Part shown: positions 30,226-41,307 of the stretch, in pieces | How positions within the stretch are numbered: the first letter of the stretch is position 1 | Layout: each line of letters starts with the position of its first letter | Origin: Herbaspirillum aquaticum | Lineage (GTDB): Bacteria > Pseudomonadota > Gammaproteobacteria > Burkholderiales > Burkholderiaceae_D | NCBI RefSeq assembly: GCF_002213425.1 | Contig: NZ_NJGV01000019.1 | Location: 1 to 64,000, forward strand | Direction of reading: 5' to 3' | Length of the DNA: 64,000 nucleotides | Notes under the pieces: model-generated | Told to the model about the DNA's origin: nothing | The model's database searches: none | What the model saw: only the letters and a program-made list of their open reading frames with translations | Program-made: the position numbers and the translations under genes

Positions 30226-30493
30226 GATGCACTCCTTGTGTCTTGGCGCTTTTGTTCACTGCGCCCGGCGGGATGCCAGGCCACGCTCGCAGAGTGCCAG
30301 CCGCAGTGCCTGACAGGTAATGCATGGACGTATCTTCTGTAACAAGAACCGGTAAAAAAACTTCATATCGGCTCCAGCCGCGTTGTCAGCGGGCAAAAAT
30401 TCCCGCAGGAACGGCCGCAACGCCCGTGGAAGCGGGCAGCTGCGGTAAAATGCTTGCCATCTGAATAAACAGGCATTCCTCCCGATTCATCCC

Positions 30494-32245
<1,752 letters not shown>

Positions 32246-32390
32246 GCCCGAACAGCTCAAGTCGGACCCGGGAAGGTCCGGCCAGGGGAATACGGCCGCA
32301 TGGCCACGCGGGCGGCAGTGCGCCAGCCGCCCGTGCCAACGGGATGGCGCAGCTTGATGGCCAAGGCCACAAGCGCAGCAAGGGGAACGC

Positions 32391-32753
32391 ATGTTCGAGC
32401 AGATCAAGATCCAGCGCCTGTCGATGTCATCCATCTACAAGCTGCTGGCCGTGGGGACCACGTTTTCGCTGGTGCCGTTTTCGACGCTGATGGGCGTGCT
32501 CTCGCTGTTCGGCGCACAGACCATCACCTGGGACGGCAAGCACCTGATCGGCTATGACGGCCTGATTGCCTCGCCCTTCATCGGCCTGTTCCTGTCGGCC
32601 TTCATCACCCTCTTCCTGGGCACCATGTGCTGTATCGGCTTGTGGCTGTATTCGCTGTGGCGTCCGCTGTCGCTGAAGGTGGAGCCGGTGGACAACCTGG
32701 ACATCGACAAGCTCATTCGCGAGAGCGAAGAAGCGATGGCCACGCGCGACTGA
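32391..32753 (+). CDS. Hypothetical two-segment membrane protein
   Basis: A 120-residue protein with hydrophobic segments at about 17-40 and 57-88 and a polar C-terminus (VEPVDNLDIDKLIRESEEAMATRD). AAGGGG lies before ATG 32391. The 145 bases after glnS may contain its promoter; cotranscription with glnS is also possible. I do not recognise the family. Confidence 0.65.
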   Translation: MFEQIKIQRLSMSSIYKLLAVGTTFSLVPFSTLMGVLSLFGAQTITWDGKHLIGYDGLIASPFIGLFLSAFITLFLGTMCCIGLWLYSLWRPLSLKVEPVDNLDIDKLIRESEEAMATRD

Positions 32754-32812
32754 GCAGCGACGCGCAGGGCCGCCACCGCAGCCGCCCGGCTGCGGTTCGA
32801 AAGGTCAGGGCA

Positions 32813-33826
32813 TCAGAAGATCTTCATCCACTTCAGGAAGGCCACGGTCGCAACGCCCAGGCCGCCCATCAATCCCATCACGATCCAGAACGAGGTCTCG
32901 TCATGCAGGCCCGGCAGACCTGCCACGTTCATCCCGAAAATCCCCGATACCAGCGTGGCCGGCATCAACAGCGCGGTCAGGATGGAGAGCGCCATCAGGT
33001 TGCGGTTCATCTGCTCCGACATCTGTGAGGCGATCTCTTCCTGCAGCAGCTTGGCGCGTTCATAGACGGCTTCCACGGTGGAATGCAGCTCGTTGAGTTC
33101 ATCGAGCGCATGGGTCAGGTCTTCCAGCGCCTCGCGCGGTACCCAGGCCGGGCGCAGGCGCTGGAACTGCGCCAGGATGCGGCGTTCCGGCGCGATGAAG
33201 CGGCGCAGTTCGGCCAGTTGGCGGCGAATGCCGGAGAGCTCCGCACGGTCTTCGGCACGGCGATCCGAGAGCACCGAGAATTCGATGTCGTCGACCTTGT
33301 CGTTGAGCTTGTCCAGGCGCGCATTGAAGCCATCGGCCAGGCAGCGCAGTAGCTCGGCGAAGAGATCCATGGGATTGTCGAAGCCACCGCCGTCGAGCAC
33401 CTTCTGGCGCAGCATGTTGGTCGAGATCAGCGGCTGGGTGCGCAGGGTCAACAGGCGCGTGCGGTCCAGGTAGAAGTGCAGCGCGCCCTTCTCGGTGCCG
33501 GTGTCGCCGATCTCCATCTTCATATCGGTCAGCGTGCCGTAGACCCCCTCGGGGGTGGCATGCAGGCCCGGATGGGTGTCGCTGCTCAACAAAAATTCAG
33601 TGATGTACTCGGGAATGTCGCTGTGATGGGCCAGCCATTGCTGGATCTTCACATCGGCCGTCTTGACGTGCAGCCAGGTGAAATCCGGCGCACTCGGATG
33701 ATAGTCGATGACTTCATTCCAGTTCATCTGGCGCGCATGGCCCTCTTCGAAGCGGAAGGCGCAGATGAATCCGGCCGGCTCATAGAGCAGGTGCAGGGCT
33801 TGCGGGGTGTCCGGCGGATTGTGCAT
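32813..33826 (-). CDS. zntB: ZntB/CorA-family metal transporter
   Basis: A 337-residue CorA-superfamily protein. A large cytoplasmic N-terminal domain is followed by a long helix and two C-terminal membrane segments (about 276-300 and 312-332), with the signature loop GIFGMNVAGLPG between them. The N-terminal features (WLHV, the YLDRTRLLTLRT strand) fit ZntB better than CorA, so Zn2+ transport is likely; other divalent ions cannot be excluded. Confidence 0.85.
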   Translation of the reverse strand: MHNPPDTPQALHLLYEPAGFICAFRFEEGHARQMNWNEVIDYHPSAPDFTWLHVKTADVKIQQWLAHHSDIPEYITEFLLSSDTHPGLHATPEGVYGTLTDMKMEIGDTGTEKGALHFYLDRTRLLTLRTQPLISTNMLRQKVLDGGGFDNPMDLFAELLRCLADGFNARLDKLNDKVDDIEFSVLSDRRAEDRAELSGIRRQLAELRRFIAPERRILAQFQRLRPAWVPREALEDLTHALDELNELHSTVEAVYERAKLLQEEIASQMSEQMNRNLMALSILTALLMPATLVSGIFGMNVAGLPGLHDETSFWIVMGLMGGLGVATVAFLKWMKIF

Positions 33827-33953
33827 GGGCGGGCGGGTCGGGAATGGGCCAGGGGCAATGAACGACCCCGCATTCTAACGACCGGTTTTGACAAATTTGT
33901 GACAGCGCCATGACGGGCGCCAGGCGCCGGCCGCTTCCCGCAGACTCGCCGGC

Positions 33954-34187
33954 TCAGTAATTGAAGTTGCGGTTGCCCCAGGCTTCGCGGGCGGCACCGC
34001 AGACCCGGATCTGCGCCTCATTCATGCCGGACGTGCCGTTCAACTGGCACTGGTCGGAGACCGATTTGGCCTCCTCGATATTCTTGCGGAAATAGGCGTA
34101 ATCCTTCTTGCCGGCCACGGCGTCACAAGCCGAAAGCAAAGGCAGGGCGATGCACAGCAGCGCTGGCAGGCGGAGGGCGGAGTTCAT
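33954..34187 (-). CDS. EexN-like small lipoprotein
   Basis: A 77-residue protein with signal MNSALRLPALLCIALPLLSAC (lipobox LSAC, C21). The mature part DYAYFRKNIEEAKSVSDQCQLNGTSG...VCGAAREAW has the spaced Tyr, Cys and Ala pattern of EexN-family lipoproteins. That family was named for entry exclusion in conjugation, but many chromosomal members have no such link. ATG 34187 is used rather than upstream 34292. Confidence 0.7.
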   Translation of the reverse strand: MNSALRLPALLCIALPLLSACDAVAGKKDYAYFRKNIEEAKSVSDQCQLNGTSGMNEAQIRVCGAAREAWGNRNFNY

Positions 34188-34364
34188 GCGGTGATTCCCC
34201 TGAAAGGCGGGCCAGGCCCGCGACAGGCAGCGGCTGGAATGCGCTTCCGGCCGGCCCTTCCCCGGGGCCATGGCGGCGGCGCTGCGCTGCAACGCGACAG
34301 AGTATAGACAGCCACTGAGGATTGCTCAACGGAAATCTTCACTCTCCTCACATCATGGTAGAAC

Positions 34365-34393
34365 AAAAAAGGCCGGTCACCAGGACCGGCCTT
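34365..34393 (-). terminator. Terminator of the pyrimidine permease gene
   Basis: Minus strand AAGGCCGGTC, a short loop and GACCGGCCTT form a 10-bp perfect stem followed by six T, 35 bases after the permease stop codon. Confidence 0.9.
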
Positions 34394-34427
34394 GCCGCTG
34401 TTGCATCGGCGTCTTGTCAGGATGAAA

Positions 34428-35723
34428 TCATCCGCGACGCTTGAGCAGGGCGTGCAGGATGATGGCACCGAAGGTGGCGGTCCCGATGCCGCCCAGCGCA
34501 AAGCCGCCCATCTTCAGCGTGAAGTCGCCGGCGCCCAGCACCAGCGTGACGGCAGCCACGATCAGGTTGGTATTGTTGGAGAAATCGACCTTGTTCTCGA
34601 CCCAGATGCGGGCACCCGACACGGTGATGAGACCGAACACCACGATCGACACGCCGCCCAGCACCGCGCCGGGAATGGTCAGGATGACGGCGCCGAACTT
34701 GGGCGAGAAGCCCAGCAGGATGGCAATGACGGCTGCCACCACGAAGACCAGGGTGGAGTAGATCTTGGTGACGGCCATCACGCCGATGTTCTCGGCATAG
34801 GTGGTCACGCCGGTGCCGCCGACACTGCCCGAGAGCATGGTGGCCAGGCCGTCGCCGATGAAAGCACGGCCGATGTAGCGATCCAGGTTCTGGCCGGTCA
34901 TGGCCGAGACGGCCTTGATGTGGCCCAGGTTCTCGGCCACCAGGATGATGGCCACCGGTGCCAGCAGTGCCATGGCGCTGCCCTGGAATACGGGCGCTGC
35001 GAAGTGCGGCAGGCCGAACCAGGCGGCGTTGGCCACGGTGGAAAAGTCGATCGGCTTGCCCAGGCCCATGCCGTTGGTCAGCACGGCGTAGAGCACATAG
35101 GCCAGCAGCAGGCCGATCAGGATCAGCAGGCGCTGCAGCATGCCGCGCGTGAATACCGCCACGAAGCCCACGCACAAGATGGTCGCCAACGCCATCCAGC
35201 TGTCGAAGCTGCTGCCGGAGACGCCCTTGACCGCGATCGGTGCCAGGTTCAGGCCGATGACCGCCACCACCGCGCCGGTCACCACCGGCGGCATCAGGGA
35301 CTCGATCCAGCGGGTGCCCACGCCGGAGACGATCAGGCCGATCACCGCATACACGGCGCCGCAGGCGATGATGCCGCCCAGTGCCACGCCCAGGTTGGCG
35401 TTGGGGCCGGAGCCGGCATAACCGGTCACGGCGATGACCAGGCCGATGAAGGAAAAGCTCGACCCCAGGTAGCTCGGCACGCGGCCGCCCACCAGCAGGA
35501 AGAACAGCAGGGTACCGACGCCCGACATCAGGATCGCCAGGTTGGGATCGAAGCCCATGAGCAGCGGGGCCAGCACGGTCGAGCCGAACATGGCCACCAC
35601 GTGCTGCACGCCCATGGCCAGCGTCTGCGGCGCAGGCAGCCGCTCATCGGCGGCGATCACGGCCCCCTGGCCGTCGTTGGTGCTTTGGCGCAGCCGCCAT
35701 TGGGGGAAATACGAACCCGACAT
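34428..35723 (-). CDS. Uracil/pyrimidine permease (NCS2 family, UraA/RutG-like)
   Basis: A 431-residue inner-membrane transporter with about 14 hydrophobic segments. The signature region AENLGHIKAVSAMTGQNLDRYIGRAFIGDG, with the Glu of AENxG, and GGTGVTTYAENIGVMAVTK match proton-coupled uracil/pyrimidine carriers of the nucleobase-cation-symporter-2 family. ATG 35723 (MSGSYFPQWRL) has AGGGATCT before it. A single-gene unit; no riboswitch-like structure was noticed in the leader. Confidence 0.88.
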   Translation of the reverse strand: MSGSYFPQWRLRQSTNDGQGAVIAADERLPAPQTLAMGVQHVVAMFGSTVLAPLLMGFDPNLAILMSGVGTLLFFLLVGGRVPSYLGSSFSFIGLVIAVTGYAGSGPNANLGVALGGIIACGAVYAVIGLIVSGVGTRWIESLMPPVVTGAVVAVIGLNLAPIAVKGVSGSSFDSWMALATILCVGFVAVFTRGMLQRLLILIGLLLAYVLYAVLTNGMGLGKPIDFSTVANAAWFGLPHFAAPVFQGSAMALLAPVAIILVAENLGHIKAVSAMTGQNLDRYIGRAFIGDGLATMLSGSVGGTGVTTYAENIGVMAVTKIYSTLVFVVAAVIAILLGFSPKFGAVILTIPGAVLGGVSIVVFGLITVSGARIWVENKVDFSNNTNLIVAAVTLVLGAGDFTLKMGGFALGGIGTATFGAIILHALLKRRG

Positions 35724-36015
35724 GGAGATCCCTTTCGTTGTGGATTTGTTTTGATTTGTACGTGGATGTGGAACGGGGGCTAGTGTATTGAGCGCTCGCA
35801 CAAATAACAATTGCTGCGGCGCTGCACCGCCAAAAAAATCCGTAAAAGATTTCGGCCGGCCCGCATGCTGCTGCCCGGCGGTGCAAAAACGGCGGCCATG
35901 CCCGCCCCTTGCCCCAAAACAGATCGCCCGTTTGCGCAAACGCGGGCGTGCTTTCCCGGGCATGTTTCTTGCGCCTCGGGAGCGGTTAGAATCACGTCCC
36001 CGATTGTTCCCTGCC

Positions 36016-36438
36016 ATGTCGATGATCAACCTCACCACCCCTGCCCTGCTGTTTCCCGCGACCTCGCTGTTGCTGCTGGCCTATACCAACCGCTTCCTGG
36101 TGCTGGCGCAGCTGATCCGCAACCTGCAGAACCAGGGCCAGAACGATGAACGCGGGCTGGTGATCCGGCAGATCCTCAATCTCAGGAAGCGCATCGTGCT
36201 GACCCGCTACATGCAGGCGCTGGGGGTCTCCAGCTTCATCATGTGCGCCGTCTCGATGTACCTGATCTTCGTGGACCTCAATCGCTGGGCCGAGGTGTTC
36301 TTCGGCATCAGCCTGATGTTGCTGGTGGCCTCGCTGCTGGTATCGCTGTGGGAAATCATGATCAGCACGCGCGCCATCGAAATCACGCTGGAAGACATGG
36401 CGCAGAAGCTGGAAAAGCGCGGCATCCTGGTCGAATGA
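36016..36438 (+). CDS. DUF2721 membrane protein
   Basis: A 140-residue protein with three hydrophobic stretches (about 5-24, 67-90, 95-118) and the pattern PALLFPATSLLLLAYTNRF...LRKRI of the DUF2721 family. ATG 36016 is used; longer upstream frame is GC-poor in protein signal. Function of the family is unknown. Divergent from the permease. Confidence 0.8.
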   Translation: MSMINLTTPALLFPATSLLLLAYTNRFLVLAQLIRNLQNQGQNDERGLVIRQILNLRKRIVLTRYMQALGVSSFIMCAVSMYLIFVDLNRWAEVFFGISLMLLVASLLVSLWEIMISTRAIEITLEDMAQKLEKRGILVE

Positions 36439-36550
36439 AAGTTTTTCAGGCAGGCGCCGATCCGGTTGAAAGCCCGGTTCGGGCGAACATGTGATAATCG
36501 AGCCGCCCGGCTTGCGCCGGGCACCCCTCGACTATGCACTGGAGACCTAC

Positions 36551-36853
36551 ATGATCCTGGAACTGGCGGACATCCGCATCCAACCCGGCAAGCAAGCAGA
36601 ATTCGACGAAGCCATCCAGCGCGGCCTGGCGCAGACCATCAGCAAGGCCCGCGGTTATCTCGGCCACAAGGTCCAGAAAGGCATCGAATCGCCCGAGCGC
36701 TACCTGCTCATGGTCTACTGGGCCACCCTGCAAAACCATACCGTGGATTTCCGTGAATCGCCCGCCTTCACCGAATGGCGCGGCATCGTCGGCCCCTTCT
36801 TCGCCGGTGCACCGGTGGTGGAACACTTCGCACTGCTGACCGAATCGGCCTGA
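36551..36853 (+). CDS. Antibiotic-biosynthesis-monooxygenase (ABM) domain protein
   Basis: A 100-residue single-domain protein with the dimeric alpha-beta barrel pattern MILELADIRIQPGKQAEFDEAI...GYLGHKVQKGIESPERYLLMVYW. GGAG lies 8 bases before ATG 36551. Such proteins act on quinones or haem or have no known activity; nothing in the neighbourhood tells which. Confidence 0.8.
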   Translation: MILELADIRIQPGKQAEFDEAIQRGLAQTISKARGYLGHKVQKGIESPERYLLMVYWATLQNHTVDFRESPAFTEWRGIVGPFFAGAPVVEHFALLTESA

Positions 36854-37057
36854 GACCGCAAGCGCGCCATCGGCGCCGACGCCACACCGCGCACCGGCAG
36901 CGCCACCCGGCCCGGCGCTGCGGAACGTTTGCCGCCCGCCCCTGACTAAAGGGCAGGCCCTGGGGGCAGGCTGAACCAGCCGCCCCCACAGGCAGCAACC
37001 CGATGAAGCGCCGCCATGACAACAGCGCCGGTCCGCACCGCGCGCAGGAACACCAGA

Positions 37058-37633
37058 ATGACCACACTGCCCCGTTTAGCCTCCCCCTCCGCTCGCCCCC
37101 TGCGCGCCGGCGCCTGTGCGCTGGGTCTGCTGCTGGCGCTGTCCGGCTGCAACAACTTCAGCGGCGACGAACAGCAGCAGGCCGAGGTCATCGGCAATTT
37201 CTATCGCATCCACCTCAAGAACCACGCCCCGGGCCTGCCCTCGGCTGAGGAACTCAAGCAGTTCGAACCGCTGGTCAGCCGTGCCCTGTATTCCCTGCTG
37301 ACCCGCGCCGAAGCCGCCGACGTGCGCTACCACAGCGTGGCCGGTCCGCAGGCCGCTCCCATCATCGAGGGCGACGTGTTCACCTCCCTGTATGAAGGGG
37401 CGACCTCCTTTGCCGTGCAATCCTGCGACAGCGAAGCCGACCGGGCCTCCTGCCAGGTCGCCTTCCGCTACCAGAAGGAAGGCGCCGACGAATCCTGGAA
37501 TGACAAGATCCTGCTGGTGCGCGAAGAGCGCCAGTGGCGCATCGACGATATCGAGTTCATCGGCAACGACCAGTCCTCGCAGCGCGAATACCTGAGCGAC
37601 AACCTCACCGACGCCATTGCCCAGGCCCAATGA
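37058..37633 (+). CDS. Lipoprotein, first of a tandem paralogous pair
   Basis: A 191-residue lipoprotein; signal up to LLLALSGC (C30 of this start). The mature domain resembles DUF3828-type proteins: IGNFYRIHLKN, then EGDVFTSLYEGATSFAVQSC and WNDKILLVREERQWRIDDIEF. It is paralogous to the gene at 37863-38477 (FY-TH, GDLFTG, DKILMTRDARGWIIDNIQ at matching positions). ATG 37058 is preferred over 37016. A lipid-anchored periplasmic role is likely; no function known. Confidence 0.75.
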   Translation: MTTLPRLASPSARPLRAGACALGLLLALSGCNNFSGDEQQQAEVIGNFYRIHLKNHAPGLPSAEELKQFEPLVSRALYSLLTRAEAADVRYHSVAGPQAAPIIEGDVFTSLYEGATSFAVQSCDSEADRASCQVAFRYQKEGADESWNDKILLVREERQWRIDDIEFIGNDQSSQREYLSDNLTDAIAQAQ

Positions 37634-37862
37634 GCCGGCGCGGCTCGCCGGCGACGGCGCGCTGCGGAATTGGCGGCTTTTTGGCGGTGTGTTCCCGCTC
37701 TACCTGCTCTGCCGTAACGCGTAAGATGCGGCTCTGTCAGACTGGTCGCATTGCGCGCCTCGGGGCCCGCTGTGCACCGGTCGGCAGAACATATCAAAAT
37801 GACAACGGCATCATGGAACAACACGCCAGCGCGCACGAGCGGCTGGTCCAGGGAGAATCGGA

Positions 37863-38477
37863 TTGAAGCGGATCGGTAAGACACTCATCGTCGCCGCCAG
37901 CCTGCTGCTTGCAGCATGCTCGGCCAATGAAGAGGGCAAGGCCAAGGAGCTGGTGACGGAGTTCTACCAGACCCATGCCTCGAACCGTCCCTCCGGCGCC
38001 CTGACGTTGAAGGAACTGATTACCTTCCGCCGCTTCCTGTCGGTGCCGCTGTTCGACCTGTTGAAGGATGTCTCGGTGGCGCAGGAAGCCCGCGCCGCGC
38101 AGTCCGCGGCCGAACTGGCGGCCGATCCCGATGCCGATCCCTTGTCGCCGCTGGTGCAAGGTGACCTCTTCACGGGCAATCCCAATGGCGCTTCCACCTT
38201 CCGCGTGCTCCAGTGCGAAGCGCAGGAACGCGAGGCCAGTTGTTCCGTGGAACTGATCTATAGCGACGCCAAGCTGCAGTCGCCGGCCAAGTGGACCGAC
38301 AAGATCCTGATGACCCGCGATGCGCGCGGCTGGATCATCGACAACATCCAGTACGCCGGCGGCAACGCCCCCATGCGCAGCGGCACGCTGCAGGACGCCA
38401 TGCGCACGCTCTTGAAACGCGACGCGGCCCCCATGGTGCCGCTGGCACCGGCCGCTCCCGCTGCGCCAGCCAAATGA
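37863..38477 (+). CDS. Lipoprotein, second of a tandem paralogous pair
   Basis: A 204-residue lipoprotein starting at TTG 37863, supported by GGGAG 8 bases before it. The signal ends in LLLAAC with C19 as the lipid site. The domain (VTEFYQTHASN, VQGDLFTGNPNGASTFRVLQC, WTDKILMTRDARGWIIDNIQ) parallels the preceding gene, and the last 18 residues are a Pro/Ala tail. The 229-base gap contains no gene and may hold a separate promoter. Old tandem duplication, judged by moderate similarity. Confidence 0.75.
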   Translation: MKRIGKTLIVAASLLLAACSANEEGKAKELVTEFYQTHASNRPSGALTLKELITFRRFLSVPLFDLLKDVSVAQEARAAQSAAELAADPDADPLSPLVQGDLFTGNPNGASTFRVLQCEAQEREASCSVELIYSDAKLQSPAKWTDKILMTRDARGWIIDNIQYAGGNAPMRSGTLQDAMRTLLKRDAAPMVPLAPAAPAAPAK

Positions 38478-38618
38478 GGACAGGCCGGCAACGGCCCTGT
38501 CAGGCGCGGCGCAGCAGGTCGAAATAATCCGGCTTCATCACCCGGCCTGCCCCTTGGCGTGGCGGCAAGGACGGCACAAGGCTCTATAATCGCGCGATTC
38601 CCTTAGAAGCCGTCCGCG

Positions 38619-40055
38619 ATGCCCAATCACACCTTCCTCTGGCACGACTACGAAACCTTTGGCGCCGTGCCGCGCCGCGACCGTCCCTCGCAGTTCGCTG
38701 CCGTGCGCACCGATGCCGAGCTCAACGAGATCGGCGAGCCCATCATGCTGTACTGCAAGCCGGCTCCGGACTACCTGCCCGACCCGGTATCCTGCCTGAT
38801 CACCGGCATCACCCCGCAGCACTGCCTGGAGCACGGCGTCCCCGAACATGAGTTCGCCGCCCGCATCGAGCAGGCGCTGGGCGAGCCCGGCACCATCGGC
38901 GTGGGTTACAACACCATCCGCTTTGACGATGAAGTCACGCGCTTCATGTTCTGGCGCAACCTGATCGATCCGTATGCCCGCGAATGGGCCAACGGCTGCG
39001 GCCGCTGGGACCTGCTCGACGTGGTCCGCCTGACCTATGCGCTGCGTCCGGAAGGCATCCAGTGGCCGACCAAGGAAGACGGCAGCGTCAGTTTCAAGCT
39101 GGAGCATCTGTCCAAGGCCAATGGCCTGGTGCATGAAGCGGCGCACGATGCACTCTCCGATGTGCGCGCCACCATCGCCCTGGCACGCCTGATCCGCCAG
39201 AACAATCCGCGCCTGTTCGATTTCGCGCTGGCCTTGCACAAGAAGGACAAGGCCGCGGCCGAAATCGGCTTGCCGGCGGCCAAGCCCTTCCTGCACGTCT
39301 CCGGCATGTTCCCGGTGGCCAACGGCTGCCTGGCGCTGATGTGGCCGCTGGGCATGCATCCGACCAACAAGAATGAAGTGATCGCCTGGGATCTGGCCTA
39401 CGACCCGAGTGAACTGGCAGGCATGGATGCCGCCAGCGTGCGTGAACGCATGTTCACCAAGCGCGAGGAGATGCCTGAAGGCATGGTCCGCCTGCCGGTC
39501 AAGAGCATTCACCTGAACAAGTCGCCGATGGTGGTCGGCAGCCTCAAGACACTGTCTGCCGAGCGCGCCGCGCAACTGAACATCGATGTCGACCTGGCCC
39601 TGCGCCATGCGGAAAAGGCCGCCGCCCTGCCCGACCTGGGCCCGCTGTGGCGCGAGGTCTACCAGCGCGAGCACGAGGCGTCGCCGGACGTGGATGAAGA
39701 TCTGTACGGCGGCTTCATCGGCAACGGCGACCGCCGCCAGCTGACCCAGCTGCGTGCTCTGCCACCGCAGGCGCTGGCCGGTGCCAGCGTGGCCTTCGAC
39801 GATATGCGCCTGAATGAAATCCTGTTCCGCTACCGGGCACGCAATTTCCCCGGGACCTTGAGCCCCGAGGAAGCGCAGCACTGGGAAGAACACCGCGCCG
39901 CGCGCCTGTTTGAAGGCGCTGGCGGTGCGCGTACCGTCGCGCAGCTGTTCGAGCAGATCGACCAGTTGCAGGAAGAGGCTGACGACGAACGCACCCAGGA
40001 CATCCTCGGTGCGTTGTATGACTATGCGGAGATGATTGCACCGGCCAACCAGTAA
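38619..40055 (+). CDS. sbcB: Exodeoxyribonuclease I
   Basis: A 478-residue 3'-5' single-strand DNA exonuclease of the DEDD superfamily acting in repair and recombination. Acidic motifs: HDYETFG near residue 10, GYNTIRFDDEV near 105 and the H..LSDV of EAAHDALSDVRATIALA near 175. The SH3-like and C-terminal helical domains of ExoI follow. Length matches the family (about 475). Stand-alone gene. Confidence 0.95.
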   Translation: MPNHTFLWHDYETFGAVPRRDRPSQFAAVRTDAELNEIGEPIMLYCKPAPDYLPDPVSCLITGITPQHCLEHGVPEHEFAARIEQALGEPGTIGVGYNTIRFDDEVTRFMFWRNLIDPYAREWANGCGRWDLLDVVRLTYALRPEGIQWPTKEDGSVSFKLEHLSKANGLVHEAAHDALSDVRATIALARLIRQNNPRLFDFALALHKKDKAAAEIGLPAAKPFLHVSGMFPVANGCLALMWPLGMHPTNKNEVIAWDLAYDPSELAGMDAASVRERMFTKREEMPEGMVRLPVKSIHLNKSPMVVGSLKTLSAERAAQLNIDVDLALRHAEKAAALPDLGPLWREVYQREHEASPDVDEDLYGGFIGNGDRRQLTQLRALPPQALAGASVAFDDMRLNEILFRYRARNFPGTLSPEEAQHWEEHRAARLFEGAGGARTVAQLFEQIDQLQEEADDERTQDILGALYDYAEMIAPANQ

Positions 40056-40074
40056 GGTCCGGCGCGCGCCTGTC

Positions 40075-40401
40075 CTATTCGGGGGCGGCTTCGCCCTGCG
40101 CTGCGGCAGCTGCCTTGCCCTGCGATTTCAGCTTCATGATGAAGTCGCGCAAGGCCGGCTGGATATCCTCGAACAGCGGATGCTTGCGATTCTTGAGCAT
40201 CACCTCCGAAAACAGTTTCAGGCCCAGCGCCAGCTGCGCGCTGGTGTCGCTGTCGAACTGCCCGTTGCCACGCAGGCGGGCGACGATACTGAAGATATCG
40301 TCATGGTTGCCCGCCTCGAAACTCAGGGGCGCATGCAAAGGCTGGCCCTCCGAGGCCGTGGCCAGGTGCTCCAGGGTGATGCGGTAGCGATGTTCTTTCA
40401 T
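40075..40401 (-). CDS. DUF3861-type small protein
   Basis: A 108-residue protein that begins MKEHRYRITLEHL and contains NHDDIFSIVARLR, LALGLKLFSEVML and PLFEDIQPALRDFIMKLK, the pattern of DUF3861 proteins. The last 15 residues are Ala/Glu-rich. It lies 34 bases after the PadR-type regulator gene on the same strand, so it is probably its operon partner and under the same operators. Function unknown. Confidence 0.78.
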   Translation of the reverse strand: MKEHRYRITLEHLATASEGQPLHAPLSFEAGNHDDIFSIVARLRGNGQFDSDTSAQLALGLKLFSEVMLKNRKHPLFEDIQPALRDFIMKLKSQGKAAAAAQGEAAPE

Positions 40402-40435
40402 GTGAAGTTCCTTTCCAGAATCCCTGATCCGCGGA

Positions 40436-41065
40436 TCAGGTGCGTTCTACCGCCACGGCGGCGCGGTCGATGATGTCGATGATGGCATGCAGTTCTTCCT
40501 TGGCCAGCTTGCCCTTGGCCAGGCGCGTATGCAGGGCCATGCGGAAATTCTGTACGGCGCGGCGCAGTTCGGGCGAATCGGCGTCGGGACGTTCCTGGCG
40601 GCGCAGTTCGAACTTGCGCAGCACCTGCTGCAGCAATTCGGCGTTTTCCTTTTCTCCCAGATAGGCTTGGCCCTCGGCACTGAGGGTGTAGAGCTTCTTG
40701 CCGCCGTCCTCGCCCTGCACCGAGGCATGGCCCATTTCTTCCAGCAGTGTCAGGGTCGGGTAGATCACGCCGGGGCTGGGGCTGTAGCCGCCGCCGACGA
40801 GCTGCTCGATGGCCTTGATCATGTCGTAGCCGTGGCGCGGCTTTTCCTGCAGCAGATGCAGCATCACAATGCGCAATGCGCCCTGCTCGAACATGCGCGC
40901 GCCGCGTCCGCCGCCGCCTTCACGGCCGCCGGGGCCATGATGGCCGCGCGGACCGCGGGCGTCTTCGTCGTCGAACAGGCCGCCGCCATGATGCCCACGG
41001 TCGTGGCGCTGGTGCTTGGGGCCGTGGCCGGGCTGGCCGGGGTGATTGAATAAATGCTTGAACAT
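40436..41065 (-). CDS. PadR-family regulator with His-rich N-terminus (YqjI-like)
   Basis: A 209-residue PadR-type repressor. The first 57 residues are His/Gly/Arg-rich (HGPKHQRHDRGHHGGG, RGHHGPGG), as in E. coli YqjI, where this region binds nickel and the protein represses the iron-siderophore reductase gene yqjH. The PadR winged helix follows (RIVMLHLLQEKPRHGYDMIKAIEQL, SPSPGVIYPTLTLLEEMG), then a helical dimerisation tail. Two matching palindromes lie 67-106 bases upstream of its start. Metal-responsive control is likely but inferred. Confidence 0.88.
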   Translation of the reverse strand: MFKHLFNHPGQPGHGPKHQRHDRGHHGGGLFDDEDARGPRGHHGPGGREGGGGRGARMFEQGALRIVMLHLLQEKPRHGYDMIKAIEQLVGGGYSPSPGVIYPTLTLLEEMGHASVQGEDGGKKLYTLSAEGQAYLGEKENAELLQQVLRKFELRRQERPDADSPELRRAVQNFRMALHTRLAKGKLAKEELHAIIDIIDRAAVAVERT

Positions 41066-41132
41066 GGTGTTTCCTTCTTGTCAGGTGGCTGAGGCAGCGA
41101 CTGACGCACGCTGCGTGTCGATCGATATAGCC

Positions 41133-41144
41133 AAGATATATCTT
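41133..41144. promoter_or_regulatory. PadR/YqjI-like operator 1
   Basis: A perfect 12-bp palindrome AAGATATATCTT in the divergent region between the PadR gene and the AhpD-like gene. An identical copy begins 27 bases later. Confidence 0.7.
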
Positions 41145-41159
41145 AATTCGCGGTATTTA

Positions 41160-41171
41160 AAGATATATCTT
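41160..41171. promoter_or_regulatory. PadR/YqjI-like operator 2
   Basis: Second exact copy of AAGATATATCTT, with TTAA flanks. Two identical AT-rich palindromes in a GC-rich genome, next to a PadR-family gene, are best read as its binding sites and could control both divergent genes. Confidence 0.7.
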
Positions 41172-41307
41172 AATAATATTTCAGAAGAGTTTCCAAAAAA
41201 GAAATCTGAAGCAAAAAGCTTCACCGTCAGTCCGGCGACATTGGCGACGGGCCGGAAGTGCTATGGTTTTGACGCTGCATCGACAACAAATGAACAAGGA
41301 GACACGC

